Below, piece after piece: positions 7,726 to 16,079 of a stretch of 64,000 bases of DNA (its first letter is position 1; the number at the start of each line of letters is the position of its first letter). The translations under genes were made by a program, and so were the position numbers. The notes under the pieces are model-generated. The model had not been told where the DNA came from, did not search any database, and worked only from the letters and a program-made list of their open reading frames with translations. The stretch is taken from positions 248,001 through 312,000 of the forward strand of contig NZ_CP109328.1 of assembly GCF_035918155.1 (NCBI RefSeq). The letters are read 5' to 3'. The stretch is from Streptomyces sp. NBC_01591 (lineage in GTDB: Bacteria > Actinomycetota > Actinomycetes > Streptomycetales > Streptomycetaceae).

Positions 7726-8138
7726 GTGCCTCGCCGTTCGAAGAAACCCCGCCGACTGGTCGCCGACGGGCGCATATACACGTGGACGATGCGCCACAGC
7801 CACGACAGGGACGGCGACGGCCGGTCCGTGGACTGCCGCCAGACCCTCACCCTCTCCCCACAGCCGGCGGCAGCGGAGGCCCGCTGCGCATCGTCTTCGC
7901 CGACGGACCGGGACGGCACGTTCCGGGCGGGGCCCCCATGGGCTCCGGCGGGGTGAGCCTCACCCAGGGCGAGTCCCTGAACCTGCACGAGCCGGGCGCC
8001 GTCCGGGCCCTGCTCGACGTAGCGCTGGCCCGCGGCTGGCAGCCGGGGGAGCAGCGAGCGGTGGAGGTCGACGGCTGAACCCTGCTCGAGGCGGCGGCCG
8101 TCGTGGGGGCCGGGGAGGCCGGCCCCGCGAGCGCATAG
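7726..8138 (+). pseudogene. Frameshifted small conserved actinomycete protein
   Basis: Two plus-strand frames join into a protein of a type common in Streptomyces. The first part is VADGRIYTWTMRHSHDRDG. The second, after a frameshift near 7865-7890, is GPLRIVFADGPGRHVPGG and LNLHEPGAVRALLDVALARG. A TGA near 8076 replaces an expected Trp codon, and the same frame then runs on to a TAG at 8136-8138. One frameshift and one nonsense change make it a pseudogene. The function of the family is unknown to me. Confidence 0.55.
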
Positions 8139-8506
8139 GGGCCTATGGCGATGCGTATCTGGGCTCGCGCCGCGATCGCCTGGTGCAGGACGGACCAGGC
8201 GCTCACAGAACCAGCTATGCCGCTGGGAATCCTGAGTACCCCCTTCGCCTGACTTCATTGATTCTCGTACCGGCTCACCGTGGCGCGATCAAAATTTGAT
8301 GGGACTGGTCAAGCTCCGTCGAGACGGGCCAGTGACGGGGTCTTCGAACGGGCCGAGACCGTCCCGCCTCAGTCGACCTGGTTCGGTCTCAGAAGCCGTA
8401 TCTCAACCGAACGTGATCGTTTGATTTCCGCTGGTCAGGCATTGTTTCGGTCGGAGTGAGGGAGAGTCCCGACGTTCTGTTCCGCTGGTTCGGTGAGGGG
8501 TGTGCG
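8139..8506. other. Spacer without a supported gene
   Basis: No convincing coding region. It is relatively AT-rich around 8230-8300 and 8390-8450 and probably includes the end of the adjoining IS5-type element, whose terminal repeat I could not identify. Confidence 0.35.
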
Positions 8507-9034
8507 GTGGCGTCGATTCTGGGGTTGCTGGAGGTGCGGGAATCGGCTGCTCGCGAGCGGGTCGAGGATCTGCGGGAGGCGGCGGCCCGGGCGGCTGCGG
8601 CGCTGGAGGCTGCAGAGATCGAGCTGGACCGGCGGGTGATTGCGCGGGAGGAACTCGTCGAGGCCCTGGCCGCGTCCGCTACCGGGACCACCGCCCTGAC
8701 CGAGGCGGAGACGGAAGCGGAATCAGTGCCCGCTTCCGCGCCGTTGCCGGGAACGACAGTGCCGTCCTGGCGGGAAGGTCTGTCGGCGACGGCTCTCTCG
8801 CCGGACTACCAGCGGATCCTGGGCATGCTGGCGGACCGGCCGGGTCGGGAGCCGGTGAAGGCCAAGGAAATTGCGGTGATGCTGGGGCTGGAACCGACGC
8901 CGGCGAAGGTGGAGGGCGTGCGGTCGAAGGCGAGGCGACTGGCGGAGCGCGGATGGCTGGTCCAGGAAGCGTCGGGGATGTTCAGCGCCGTCCGCGGGCC
9001 CGTGGCCGGGCCAGGCGGCGGCTCATCCGCGTGA
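8507..9034 (+). CDS. Coiled-coil and winged-helix protein accompanying an IS5-type transposase
   Basis: I chose the GTG at 8507, preceded by GGTGAGGGG; an upstream GTG at 8456 would add 17 residues. Residues 5-55 form a heptad-rich coiled coil (RERVEDLREAAARAAAALEAAEIEL). After a Thr/Glu-rich linker, residues 95-160 look like a winged helix (ILGMLADRPGREPVKAKEIAVML, then GVRSKARRLAERGWL). The 3' end overlaps the convergent transposase by 53 bp. A protein of the same design, with little sequence identity, is coupled to another IS5-type transposase at 31771-32223. This suggests an IS accessory or regulatory role, which is inference. Confidence 0.7.
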   Translation: MASILGLLEVRESAARERVEDLREAAARAAAALEAAEIELDRRVIAREELVEALAASATGTTALTEAETEAESVPASAPLPGTTVPSWREGLSATALSPDYQRILGMLADRPGREPVKAKEIAVMLGLEPTPAKVEGVRSKARRLAERGWLVQEASGMFSAVRGPVAGPGGGSSA

Positions 9035-9902
9035 TCATCGACCACTGGATCATGGCCTCGCTGGTGGCGGTCAGGGTTTCGTAGTCACGGGCCAGACGGC
9101 GCGAATGCATCAGCCACGCGAACGTGCGCTCCACCACCCACCTGCGGGGCAGCACCACGAAGCCTTCCATGGCGTCGGTGCGCTTGACGACCTCCAGAGT
9201 GAGCGCGAGTTCCTGACGGCACCAGGAGACAAGGCCGCCGGTGTAACCGCCGTCGGCCCAGACCAGAGTGATCTCCCGGTGCAGCGACCGCAGTCGTCGT
9301 AGCAGGGGCACGGCCGCGTCCCGGTCGCCGACGTTCGCGGCTGTCACCGCGACGACCAGCAGCAGGCCGAGCGTGTCGGTCACGATGTGCCGTTTGCGGC
9401 CCGGCACCTTCTTCCCGCCGTCGTACCCGCTCGAGGAAACCGGCACCAAGGCGGAGGCCCGCACCGACTGCGCGTCGATGATCCCCGCCGAAGGCTCCGC
9501 CTCCCGGCCCTCGCGCTCACGGACCCTCCCACGCAGCCGGTCGTGGAACTCCGCGACCAGCCCGTGCTCCCGCCACCGGCGGAAGAAGGCATAGACCCGG
9601 CCCCAGGCCGGGAAGTCCGCGGGCATCGCACGCCAGGAAATCCCGCCCGCGACCAGGTAGCGGATCGCGTCGATCATCCAGCGGTGGCAGTAGCCCTCGG
9701 GCTGCCCGCCCTTGCCCTCCATCCAGGCCGGAGCCGGCAGCAACGGACGCACCGCCGCCCACTCCGCATCCGTCATGTCCGAGGGATACCGGCGCACCCG
9801 ATCAGGATGATCAGCCGCGTTCCCGTACACGTGCGCGAGGCAATCACACGATGGAGGGGACGAGTTGAAGGCAACGGGGTCGGGCGCGTACAACTGCGAC
9901 AA
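8982..9902 (-). CDS. IS5 family transposase
   Basis: 306 residues from the first start; the conserved part begins near MTDAEWAAVRPLLPAP, so the true start may be internal. It has the DUF4096-like N-terminal domain (WMIDAIRYLVAGGISWRAMPADFPAW) and a DDE_Tnp_1 core with IIDAQSVRA, WADGGYTGG and VVERTFAWLMHSRRL. This supplies the catalytic D, D and E. The length fits single-frame IS5 members. I could not define the terminal inverted repeats. Confidence 0.9.
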   Translation of the reverse strand: MSQLYAPDPVAFNSSPPSCDCLAHVYGNAADHPDRVRRYPSDMTDAEWAAVRPLLPAPAWMEGKGGQPEGYCHRWMIDAIRYLVAGGISWRAMPADFPAWGRVYAFFRRWREHGLVAEFHDRLRGRVREREGREAEPSAGIIDAQSVRASALVPVSSSGYDGGKKVPGRKRHIVTDTLGLLLVVAVTAANVGDRDAAVPLLRRLRSLHREITLVWADGGYTGGLVSWCRQELALTLEVVKRTDAMEGFVVLPRRWVVERTFAWLMHSRRLARDYETLTATSEAMIQWSMITRMSRRLARPRARGRR

Positions 9903-10086
9903 CAGGGCCTCCTGGAACCGCTCGGATGGGATCGCACCCCCGAGCTACCAAGAGGCCCTGCCTTCATGCCCCGCCCACCAAAAGATCACCCGACCAGGAA
10001 CCCTGTTCGACCCGCACGTTCCAACACCGGTTGAGGAACGGCTTGTCACAGCAGCTGTTGCATCAACCGATTGACTCCACCCTGGT

Positions 10087-10410
10087 TCAGTCAGGCGGTG
10101 GTGGTGACGCGGAATGCTGCTCGGCTCTGGTGACGCGTTCCTCAAGGGCCCGGATGCGGTCGTAGAGATCGACCAGGGTCACCCCGTTGGCAACCACGCC
10201 GGGGCGCTGCCAGTGCCTCCGCACAAATTCCTCTCGGCTCTCCTGCGACGACTGCTGGAATCCGGTCGGAGCCGCGGCGCGTGGTGCCGGCGCTGACCTG
10301 GGCTCGTTTCGCTCGAGCGAGACCTTTTGCAGCTTCAGCACAGCAATCGCACCGAGCACGATGACCACGAGAGCGGCGACGGGTATCAGCAACAACCAGC
10401 TGGCCGACAT
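10087..10410 (-). CDS. Small single-span membrane protein with coiled-coil tail
   Basis: 107 residues from the ATG at 10410. One N-terminal membrane segment (SWLLLIPVAALVVIVLGAIAVL, residues 4-25) is followed by a basic linker and a C-terminal helix likely to form a coiled coil (DLYDRIRALEERVTRAEQH). No enzyme motif is seen. It lies downstream of promoter element a and overlaps the small frame starting at 10532. It faces away from the DUF3592 gene set, so the two promoter-like elements are divergent. The function is unknown; a membrane-anchoring or scaffold role is a guess. Confidence 0.65.
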   Translation of the reverse strand: MSASWLLLIPVAALVVIVLGAIAVLKLQKVSLERNEPRSAPAPRAAAPTGFQQSSQESREEFVRRHWQRPGVVANGVTLVDLYDRIRALEERVTRAEQHSASPPPPD

Positions 10411-10532
10411 GAGAACCCACGCTTTCCGAAGCGTCCCACGATTTGCATCGTAGAATGGCGGGCACCGCGCCGGGCCGAGGAGATGCCGGACAGGCCCGCG
10501 GCCAGAACCGCCCGGATGATCGTCTTGACCAC
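10386..10532 (-). CDS. Possible small leader-type ORF downstream of promoter element a
   Basis: A GTG at 10532 preceded by GAGGAGGG opens a 48-residue frame (VVKTIIRAVLAAGLSG...). It ends within the next gene by a short out-of-frame overlap. The same start context and first residues recur at 18819 (MAKTTIRTV), so the start region is conserved between the two loci. It may be translated and coupled to the membrane protein. Confidence 0.4.
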   Translation of the reverse strand: MVKTIIRAVLAAGLSGISSARRGARHSTMQIVGRFGKRGFSCRPAGCC

Positions 10533-10558
10533 GGGTCCCTCCTCGCCGTCGGCCCTGT

Positions 10559-10602
10559 CTGACGGTGCGGACGATACGTGGTCGGGTGGCGCCTACCGAT
10601 CC
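10559..10602 (-). promoter_or_regulatory. Promoter-like element a
   Basis: On the minus strand GGATCGGTAGG is followed after 18 bp by CGTCCGCACCGTCAG. The same two blocks occur at 10920-10962 and 18750-18792, with 17-bp spacing. The layout resembles -35/-10 elements for an alternative sigma factor. Confidence 0.65.
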
Positions 10603-10919
10603 CAGGTTCGACCGCCGGCCCAACGCCGGCACGCGCGGCGACGCCACCGGCGCGGCGACCTGACGGCGTCGGGCCCGGCCCGCTTCGACATCCGTCCAAT
10701 CGCATGACACGCCCTCAGGTGAGCCGGCGGAGTACCAGGCCCGACCCTCCCCTGGCCGAGCGAGCTTGATCTGATGGCGCAACTCGCCGGTACGCGGGTG
10801 CGCGAACGCCTCCGGGACTGGGACCGCGCCCCCTTCACCGGAGCGAGCCGCAAGCACGTCTCCGTCTGCAAGAAAATCCGACGCCTACTCCCCCACCGCC
10901 CCGCCGGGACGTGAACCTG
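10603..10919. other. Region between two divergent promoter-like elements
   Basis: About 300 bases with no supported intact gene. A minus-strand frame (AFAHPRTGELRHQIKLARPG) has some protein-like character and may be a remnant, but I cannot assign it. Confidence 0.35.
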
Positions 10920-10962
10920 GGATCGGTAGGCACGGCAGCGCACCTAGCGTCCACACCGTCAG
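10920..10962 (+). promoter_or_regulatory. Promoter-like element b
   Basis: GGATCGGTAGG, 17 bp, then CGTCCACACCGTCAG. It lies 78 bp upstream of the start of the 11041 gene and probably drives the plus-strand set 11041-13163. Confidence 0.68.
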
Positions 10963-11040
10963 GACATACTCGGCGGCACTGCCCGGTCGGCAGTGCGCAG
11001 TCGGTAGTCCGCAGCCAACAGTGCAGAGGAGAGTGCGTCA

Positions 11041-11459
11041 TGGGAGTCTTCGACAGGCGTCGCCGGAGCCGCGAGGAGAAGGCCGCGGAGATCGTCGACC
11101 AGGTGGCCAGCGGCAAGGGTTTCTACGGTCGGGCCACGCGCGCGTTCATGGGCAGCGAGAACTTCGCCGAAGTCCAGCAGTCCATCGGCGCTTACAAGTC
11201 CGGTGGTGAGGTCCAGCAGTTGCTCGCCGCGGGGATACCGACCGTCCCGGCGGTCGTCGTGTCGATCAGCGACACGGGCAAGCTGGTCAACTTTGACCCG
11301 GTGGTGAACCTTGTCGTCCAACCGACCGGAGCGGCGGGCGGCCAGGTCACCCTGCAGACCCTGGTGTCCAAGCTGCAGATCCCCCGTGCCGGCGACCAGG
11401 TACTCCTGCTGGCCGATCCCGCGAATCCCGGCGGCTACCTCTACGGCGGGGTGGCCTGA
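11041..11459 (+). CDS. Conserved actinomycete protein of unknown function
   Basis: The 138-residue protein starts at ATG 11041 after AGGAGAG. The N-terminus is charged (MGVFDRRRRSREEKAAEI) and is followed by a compact domain rich in Val and Gly (AVVVSISDTGKLVNFDPVVN, then LQIPRAGDQVLLLADPANPG). There is no signal or membrane segment. It is the first gene downstream of promoter element b and is probably co-transcribed with the DUF6585- and DUF3592-like genes. A truncated paralogue of its first 36 residues is at 19154-19262. Its function is unknown. Confidence 0.75.
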
Positions 11460-11526
11460 CCGACGCCGCCTGCGGACCGCTCGCCATTCCATTCGGTCCG
11501 GTCAACCCGACGCGAGGCAGCAACTC

Positions 11527-12252
11527 ATGGCAGCACCGACCGCTCTGACGCCCGAGGCCGCAGACCTGGCGGCCCGTCACAACCTCGGCGCGCTGGAGAC
11601 CACCTTCGCCCCCAAACGCCTGAACAAGCTGATCTCCGCCGCCATCTGGCTGGCGATTGTCACGCTGCTGCTCATGTTCGTGGTCCCTGGCCTGGTGTAC
11701 CTCTGGACGCTGCGCAAGTTGCCGGACTTCAACCCGAAGCAGGCCTCCAAGCGACTCCATCTCTTCGAGAACGGGATGATCGCGCAACCGCAGGCCGGCG
11801 ACGGCCTGGTTGCCATTCGCTGGGACTCCGTCAGGCTCTACCAGGACATCACCCAGACGTACTCCAACGGTGCGCCGGCTTACCGGCACTGCACCTACGT
11901 CGCTCTCGCCCCCGGCGCGAGCGCGACGATCACGGAGTTCTTCGAGAACCCCGAGACCTGGGGGTCCAGGATGCAGGAGGCCGTGGTCCACGCCCAGGGG
12001 ACGAAACTACTGGAAGCGGTACTGGCGGGGGAGACCGTCCGCTTCGGTGCCTTCGAGGTCTCCGGTCTCGGCATAGCCACCGCGCAGAAGGGTCTCCTCT
12101 CCTGGCCCGATGTCCAGGAAATCCAGCTCAGGGCTGGCTGGGCCCGGGTCATGCGAACCGGCGTATCCGATGCCTGGGATGCCGACGCGGTCAGCAGGAT
12201 CGCGAACCTCTATGTCTTCCTGACCATCGCCGAGAACCTCTCCGCGCAGTAG
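11527..12252 (+). CDS. DUF6585-like membrane-anchored protein
   Basis: 241 residues from the ATG at 11527. One membrane segment (IWLAIVTLLLMFVVPGLVYLW) is at about residues 37-57. A C-terminal soluble domain of roughly 170 residues begins with a PH-like beta-rich part (KRLHLFENGMIAQPQAGDGLVAIRWDSVRLYQ) and ends in helices. The layout and the LFENG/IRWD motifs resemble DUF6585 proteins of actinomycetes, whose function is unknown. It lies 67 bp after the 11041 gene on the same strand. Confidence 0.7.
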   Translation: MAAPTALTPEAADLAARHNLGALETTFAPKRLNKLISAAIWLAIVTLLLMFVVPGLVYLWTLRKLPDFNPKQASKRLHLFENGMIAQPQAGDGLVAIRWDSVRLYQDITQTYSNGAPAYRHCTYVALAPGASATITEFFENPETWGSRMQEAVVHAQGTKLLEAVLAGETVRFGAFEVSGLGIATAQKGLLSWPDVQEIQLRAGWARVMRTGVSDAWDADAVSRIANLYVFLTIAENLSAQ

Positions 12253-12287
12253 CGGACGCAGCACACCAAGGACGGCGGGAGACTCGG

Positions 12288-13163
12288 ATGGACGGTCAGG
12301 GGATGCTGGGCCTGTGGTGGACGGTGCCGACGGGGCTGGCGCTGGTCGGGTACGGGAGCTCACTGGCCGGGGTGACGCGGCCACAGCGGGCGGTGTGGGT
12401 GACGGCGCGGGTGGTGGAGGTGCATCAGCCGGACCACGGTGACTCCAAGAGACCCGGGATACCAGTGACGGTCGCGTTCCAGGACCCGGCCACGGGGCGG
12501 GAGTTCAGGCTGCGGCACGCGGGGAAGAACGGCCACGTGGTGGAAACAGCATGGGTGGGCCGGGAGTTCCCGGTGCGTTATCCACAGGGGCGGCCGGAGC
12601 GGTTCCACCTGATGCTGGACATGTGGGGGGAGACGCGAGGGATGGGCGGGCCGAACTGCACGGTCTTCCTGCTGCTGGTGGGGCTGGTCATCCAGGCGTT
12701 CTTCGTGTGGGGCTGGCCGAGAGGGCTGATCTGCCTCGGTGGCCTGCTGTTCCTCATCGTCGCGATCAGCCGGGACTGTCAACTTGCGCGCGCCCGCGCG
12801 GCTCTGTTGGCCGAATCCGTCGCCGTCCCGGGCCGCGTGGTGGCCGTCACCAAGGACGTCTACACCGACGGGGAGGGCGACGAGATCGTCAACCACGCTC
12901 CCGTCGTCGCCTTCACCACCCATGAGGGAATCCTTGTCACCGCGCTGTGCCGCGAGGGCATCCCGGACCCCAGCCTGTCCCTCGACCGCGATCTCACGAT
13001 CCACTACGCGCCCGCCGACCCGTCCGTCCTCACCCCCGACCTCGACCACGACCGCCGCGAGCGGGCGACGAGCGTCAGGTTCATCGTCACACTGCTGCTC
13101 GCCGGAATCGCGGCGGTCGCGGCGGGCGTGATCTCCCTCTACCACCTCTTGCCCGTCACCTGA
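12288..13163 (+). CDS. DUF3592-like membrane protein
   Basis: 291 residues from the ATG at 12288. There is an N-terminal membrane segment, a DUF3592-like extracytoplasmic module (VWVTARVVEVHQPDHGD, VTVAFQDPATGREFRLR), two central membrane segments (CTVFLLLVGLVIQAFFVW and LICLGGLLFLIVAI), a second such module (VPGRVVAVTKDVYTDGEGDE) and a C-terminal membrane segment. It is the third gene of the plus-strand set and ends tail to tail with the CHAT gene, overlapping it by 8 bp. The biochemical role of the family is unknown. Confidence 0.75.
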   Translation: MDGQGMLGLWWTVPTGLALVGYGSSLAGVTRPQRAVWVTARVVEVHQPDHGDSKRPGIPVTVAFQDPATGREFRLRHAGKNGHVVETAWVGREFPVRYPQGRPERFHLMLDMWGETRGMGGPNCTVFLLLVGLVIQAFFVWGWPRGLICLGGLLFLIVAISRDCQLARARAALLAESVAVPGRVVAVTKDVYTDGEGDEIVNHAPVVAFTTHEGILVTALCREGIPDPSLSLDRDLTIHYAPADPSVLTPDLDHDRRERATSVRFIVTLLLAGIAAVAAGVISLYHLLPVT

Positions 13164-14421
13164 CGATGCAGGTCATGGCCGCCCACAGCAGGGGCGAGTG
13201 TTCGATCCGGCCGCCGGTGCGCCAGCGGTCCAGTTGCTCTCGCTGCCAGACGCCGAGGCGGTGCACAGGGTCGCGGTGTTCGTGGGCGGTGTCGACGGCG
13301 ATGACGGCCTCCGTGAGCGGGCGTACGGGCTCGGGCACGTCGGCCAGCCGGTGGAAGGCAAGGCTGGTGGGCAGCACCCAGCGGGTGGCGGTGACCAGTT
13401 CGGCACCGTTGTGGATCATCGCGGACGCCAGGCCGAACGACTCGGCGAACCGCAGATCGCCGCCGCTCTCACAGGCGATCAGGGCGACGCGCGCGGGCGC
13501 GGGCCACAGCTGGGCCCCGGGGACGCCGTCGGCCCGCAGGGGGAGCGTGCCCAGGAGGAGATCCTTGGCCGACAGCGGCCGGTGGGTGCGGATCACATCC
13601 GTCAGCCCATCGGTTCCCGGACCGCAGCACAGATGAAGCGTGCCGTCCTCGCTCTGCCCGCTCTCGACCGGCGCGCCGCTCACATGCCCGACGTACATCA
13701 GCCGGCGCGCCCCCTTCCTCAGCACGCCGCCCAGCCAGTCCCGGTCCAGATCGGTGCGGCGGAACGCCTCGGCGGGAGTGGCCACGGGCGGCACGACGGT
13801 GCCCGCGTCGAGACGGCGCTGTACGAGCGACAGCAGCGCCGGGTCCGCCCCGGGCGGACCCAGCACCGAGCCGAGCGGGGAGTCAGCCCGGAACCCGGGC
13901 ACCCGGGGGTCGAGGACGAGCACGACGGCTTCGGCTTCGGCGTCCGGTGCCGGACGCGTGGCGGCGCCGGGCCGCCGCAGCGAGGCCGGCGCGGTGGTCA
14001 CGACGTCCGCGAGGTCGATGAGCCGTACGTCACCGCCGCTGCCGTCATCGTCATCCTCCACGGCGAGCCCCTCCCACGGGACCTGGGCGACCCGGGGCGA
14101 CGGCTGGATCCGCACCAGCGGGCGGCCCGCGCGCTCCGACACGTGGCGGATCTGCTCGGTCAGGCCCGGCGGCCACAACGCCTCGGCCAGCACGCGCGCG
14201 AGCCGGCGTTCGGCCTCGTACGCGGCCATCGCACCCGACGCGAAGGCGCGCCGCATCCCCTCCGCCCCCTCGCCCGCGCCGGGCAGTGCGGCGGTCAGCG
14301 CGCGGACCGCCTGGGCGACCTCCTCGAAGGGCGCGTGCCCGGTGCCGAATCCCTGGGCCACGCGCGTCCACGTCCAGGTCATGTACAGGTCGCCGGCGTC
14401 GGCCAGCCGGACCTGGACCAC
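13156..14421 (-). CDS. CHAT-domain (caspase-like) protease
   Basis: 421 residues. The C-terminal half has the CHAT (caspase HetF associated with TPRs) features. The catalytic His is in LMYVGHVSGAP (His246) and the catalytic Cys in VALIACESGGDL (Cys317), followed by AESFGLASAMIHNGA and ATRWVLP, typical of CHAT proteins. The N-terminal part is helical and may contact the TPR partner. It is the last gene of a tight four-gene operon, starting 11 bp after the TPR gene. Known CHAT proteases cleave proteins on activation in defence or cell-death systems. The target here is unknown. Confidence 0.85.
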   Translation of the reverse strand: MVQVRLADAGDLYMTWTWTRVAQGFGTGHAPFEEVAQAVRALTAALPGAGEGAEGMRRAFASGAMAAYEAERRLARVLAEALWPPGLTEQIRHVSERAGRPLVRIQPSPRVAQVPWEGLAVEDDDDGSGGDVRLIDLADVVTTAPASLRRPGAATRPAPDAEAEAVVLVLDPRVPGFRADSPLGSVLGPPGADPALLSLVQRRLDAGTVVPPVATPAEAFRRTDLDRDWLGGVLRKGARRLMYVGHVSGAPVESGQSEDGTLHLCCGPGTDGLTDVIRTHRPLSAKDLLLGTLPLRADGVPGAQLWPAPARVALIACESGGDLRFAESFGLASAMIHNGAELVTATRWVLPTSLAFHRLADVPEPVRPLTEAVIAVDTAHEHRDPVHRLGVWQREQLDRWRTGGRIEHSPLLWAAMTCIVR

Positions 14422-14432
14422 CGGGCGGTTGG

Positions 14433-16076
14433 TCAGGCCGTCGGCGACCAGAACAGCACCTCCTCCTCGCTCACGATCCGCCGGTGATAGCGGAATTCGG
14501 CCGCCTTGATGTACTGCTCAAGCGCGATGCGGCCCGTTTCCGGTGACATCACCACCCTCGGCGGCGGCGCGACGCGCAGGCCGACGGAGGCGGCGGCCTC
14601 GGCCGCCACGCCGCCCAGCGTCATCGGGCCGTCGGCGGGCGCGTACGTCTTCATGGCGGCGTCCGGGAAGACCGTCCCCTCGCCGGGGGCAGCCGGCGGC
14701 GTACGGTCGGTGCGGCCCAGAACCAGCGAGGCGCCCGCGCAGCGGTGTTCCACCAGTTCGAAGAGCAGCCCCTGATCGCCGCTGCGGTTGACGAGGCGGA
14801 AGGCCAGCCGCATGGCGTCGTCTGCCAGTTCCAGCCACTGGCTGCGCGCGTGGGCGGTGGCGAAGTCGTAGCGTGCCGCCTCCAGCGCCAGCGCGACGGG
14901 AAGCGCGAGGGAGATCGCGGTGGCGATCGCGGTGGTGATCGACGCCGGCTCGTAGTCGCCGGGGTTGATCCGGTTCAGGTTGTCCTCAAGGATCCGGGCG
15001 AGCGTCAGGTCCACCTGTGCGCACCGCTCGTACACCCCGCGCTCCTGGTACACATCGCGCGCCGCCTGGGCCAGCCGCTGCAGCTCGGCGATGTCGCCCC
15101 GGTCGTACGCCTGCTGGGCGGCCAGCAGCATGGTGTCGGCGGCGGCGATCGCGGAGCCGAGCCGTTCGAAGCGGGCCAGGCTCGACGCCATCAGGTCGTT
15201 CGCGCCGGTGGCGTCGCCGCGGCGCTCGGCGAGGGAGGCACGCGCCTGATCGCAGACCGCGAGATCCTCGAACTGGCCCTGCCGTTCGAAGATCGCGGAG
15301 GCCTCGGCGTACAGCTGTTCCGCGCGGTCGAGGTCGCCGGCGCGCATCGCGGCGTACGCCCGGTGGGAGATCAGCTGCTGCCGCCCAGCGTTGTGTCCCA
15401 GCGCCAGATAACCGTCATCCGCACGGGCGAAGTAGTCCTCCGCCAGGTCGAACCGCCGGGTCGAGGCGCAGATGATTCCCAGACAGTCCAGCAGATGCGG
15501 CACGATCGCGGGCGTGGTGGACAGCAGCGCCGAAGCCAGCTCCTCGGCCGCGCCCCACTCGCTCCGGTCCACCAGCAGATGCACCCGGGTCTGGCCGATC
15601 TCCGCGGTACGCAGCCCCTCGGGATCGTTCAACTCGGCCAGCAGGGTCGCCGCCTCGTCCACAGCCGCCTGCGCCTCGTCCAGGCTCCCGGTCCTGCGCA
15701 TCAGTTCGGTCCTGGCCAGCAGTGTCTTCAGCAGGACTTCCAGCCACAGTTGGCGGCCGCGCGGCCCCATCGGCACGGACGCGACGCCCCGCACCAGACC
15801 GAGGGCCTGCTCGATGGAGAGGGCCGCGCCGGGCAGATCCGTGGCCGTGAGCTGGACCGTCCCGATATCGGACAGCAAGTGCCCCCGCAGGAGCCGCACA
15901 TCGGGAGAGTCCTCGAACGACTCGGCGAGGGTGAGCAGTTCTTCGTAGACGGCCTGCGCGGCAGGGAGATCTGAGGTCAGTTGATGGTGCTCAGCGAGTT
16001 CGAGGCCGCTGTCGAAGGGCTCGCCGTAGCTCAGTCCCGCCAGCTGTTCTGCCTGTTCGGCTTCGTCTTCCGGCAT
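14433..16076 (-). CDS. TPR-repeat protein partner of the CHAT protease
   Basis: 547 residues, almost entirely helical, with tetratricopeptide-like repeats. Examples are AVYEELLTLAESFED, AALSIEQALGLVRG, DLAEDYFARADDGYLALG and DLDRAEQLYAEASAIFERQGQF. A C-terminal non-TPR domain of about 150 residues follows and includes EGTVFPDAAMKTY. It starts 3 bp after the preceding gene. TPR proteins next to CHAT proteases commonly act as sensor or regulator of the protease; that role here is inferred from context. Confidence 0.78.
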   Translation of the reverse strand: MPEDEAEQAEQLAGLSYGEPFDSGLELAEHHQLTSDLPAAQAVYEELLTLAESFEDSPDVRLLRGHLLSDIGTVQLTATDLPGAALSIEQALGLVRGVASVPMGPRGRQLWLEVLLKTLLARTELMRRTGSLDEAQAAVDEAATLLAELNDPEGLRTAEIGQTRVHLLVDRSEWGAAEELASALLSTTPAIVPHLLDCLGIICASTRRFDLAEDYFARADDGYLALGHNAGRQQLISHRAYAAMRAGDLDRAEQLYAEASAIFERQGQFEDLAVCDQARASLAERRGDATGANDLMASSLARFERLGSAIAAADTMLLAAQQAYDRGDIAELQRLAQAARDVYQERGVYERCAQVDLTLARILEDNLNRINPGDYEPASITTAIATAISLALPVALALEAARYDFATAHARSQWLELADDAMRLAFRLVNRSGDQGLLFELVEHRCAGASLVLGRTDRTPPAAPGEGTVFPDAAMKTYAPADGPMTLGGVAAEAAASVGLRVAPPPRVVMSPETGRIALEQYIKAAEFRYHRRIVSEEEVLFWSPTA

Positions 16077-16079
16077 GGG

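Noticed and set aside
7473..8299. Long plus-strand frames spanning the parS region
   Set aside because: They read through the palindromes and join unrelated segments. Only the two-frame pseudogene at 7726-8138 has family-like sequence.
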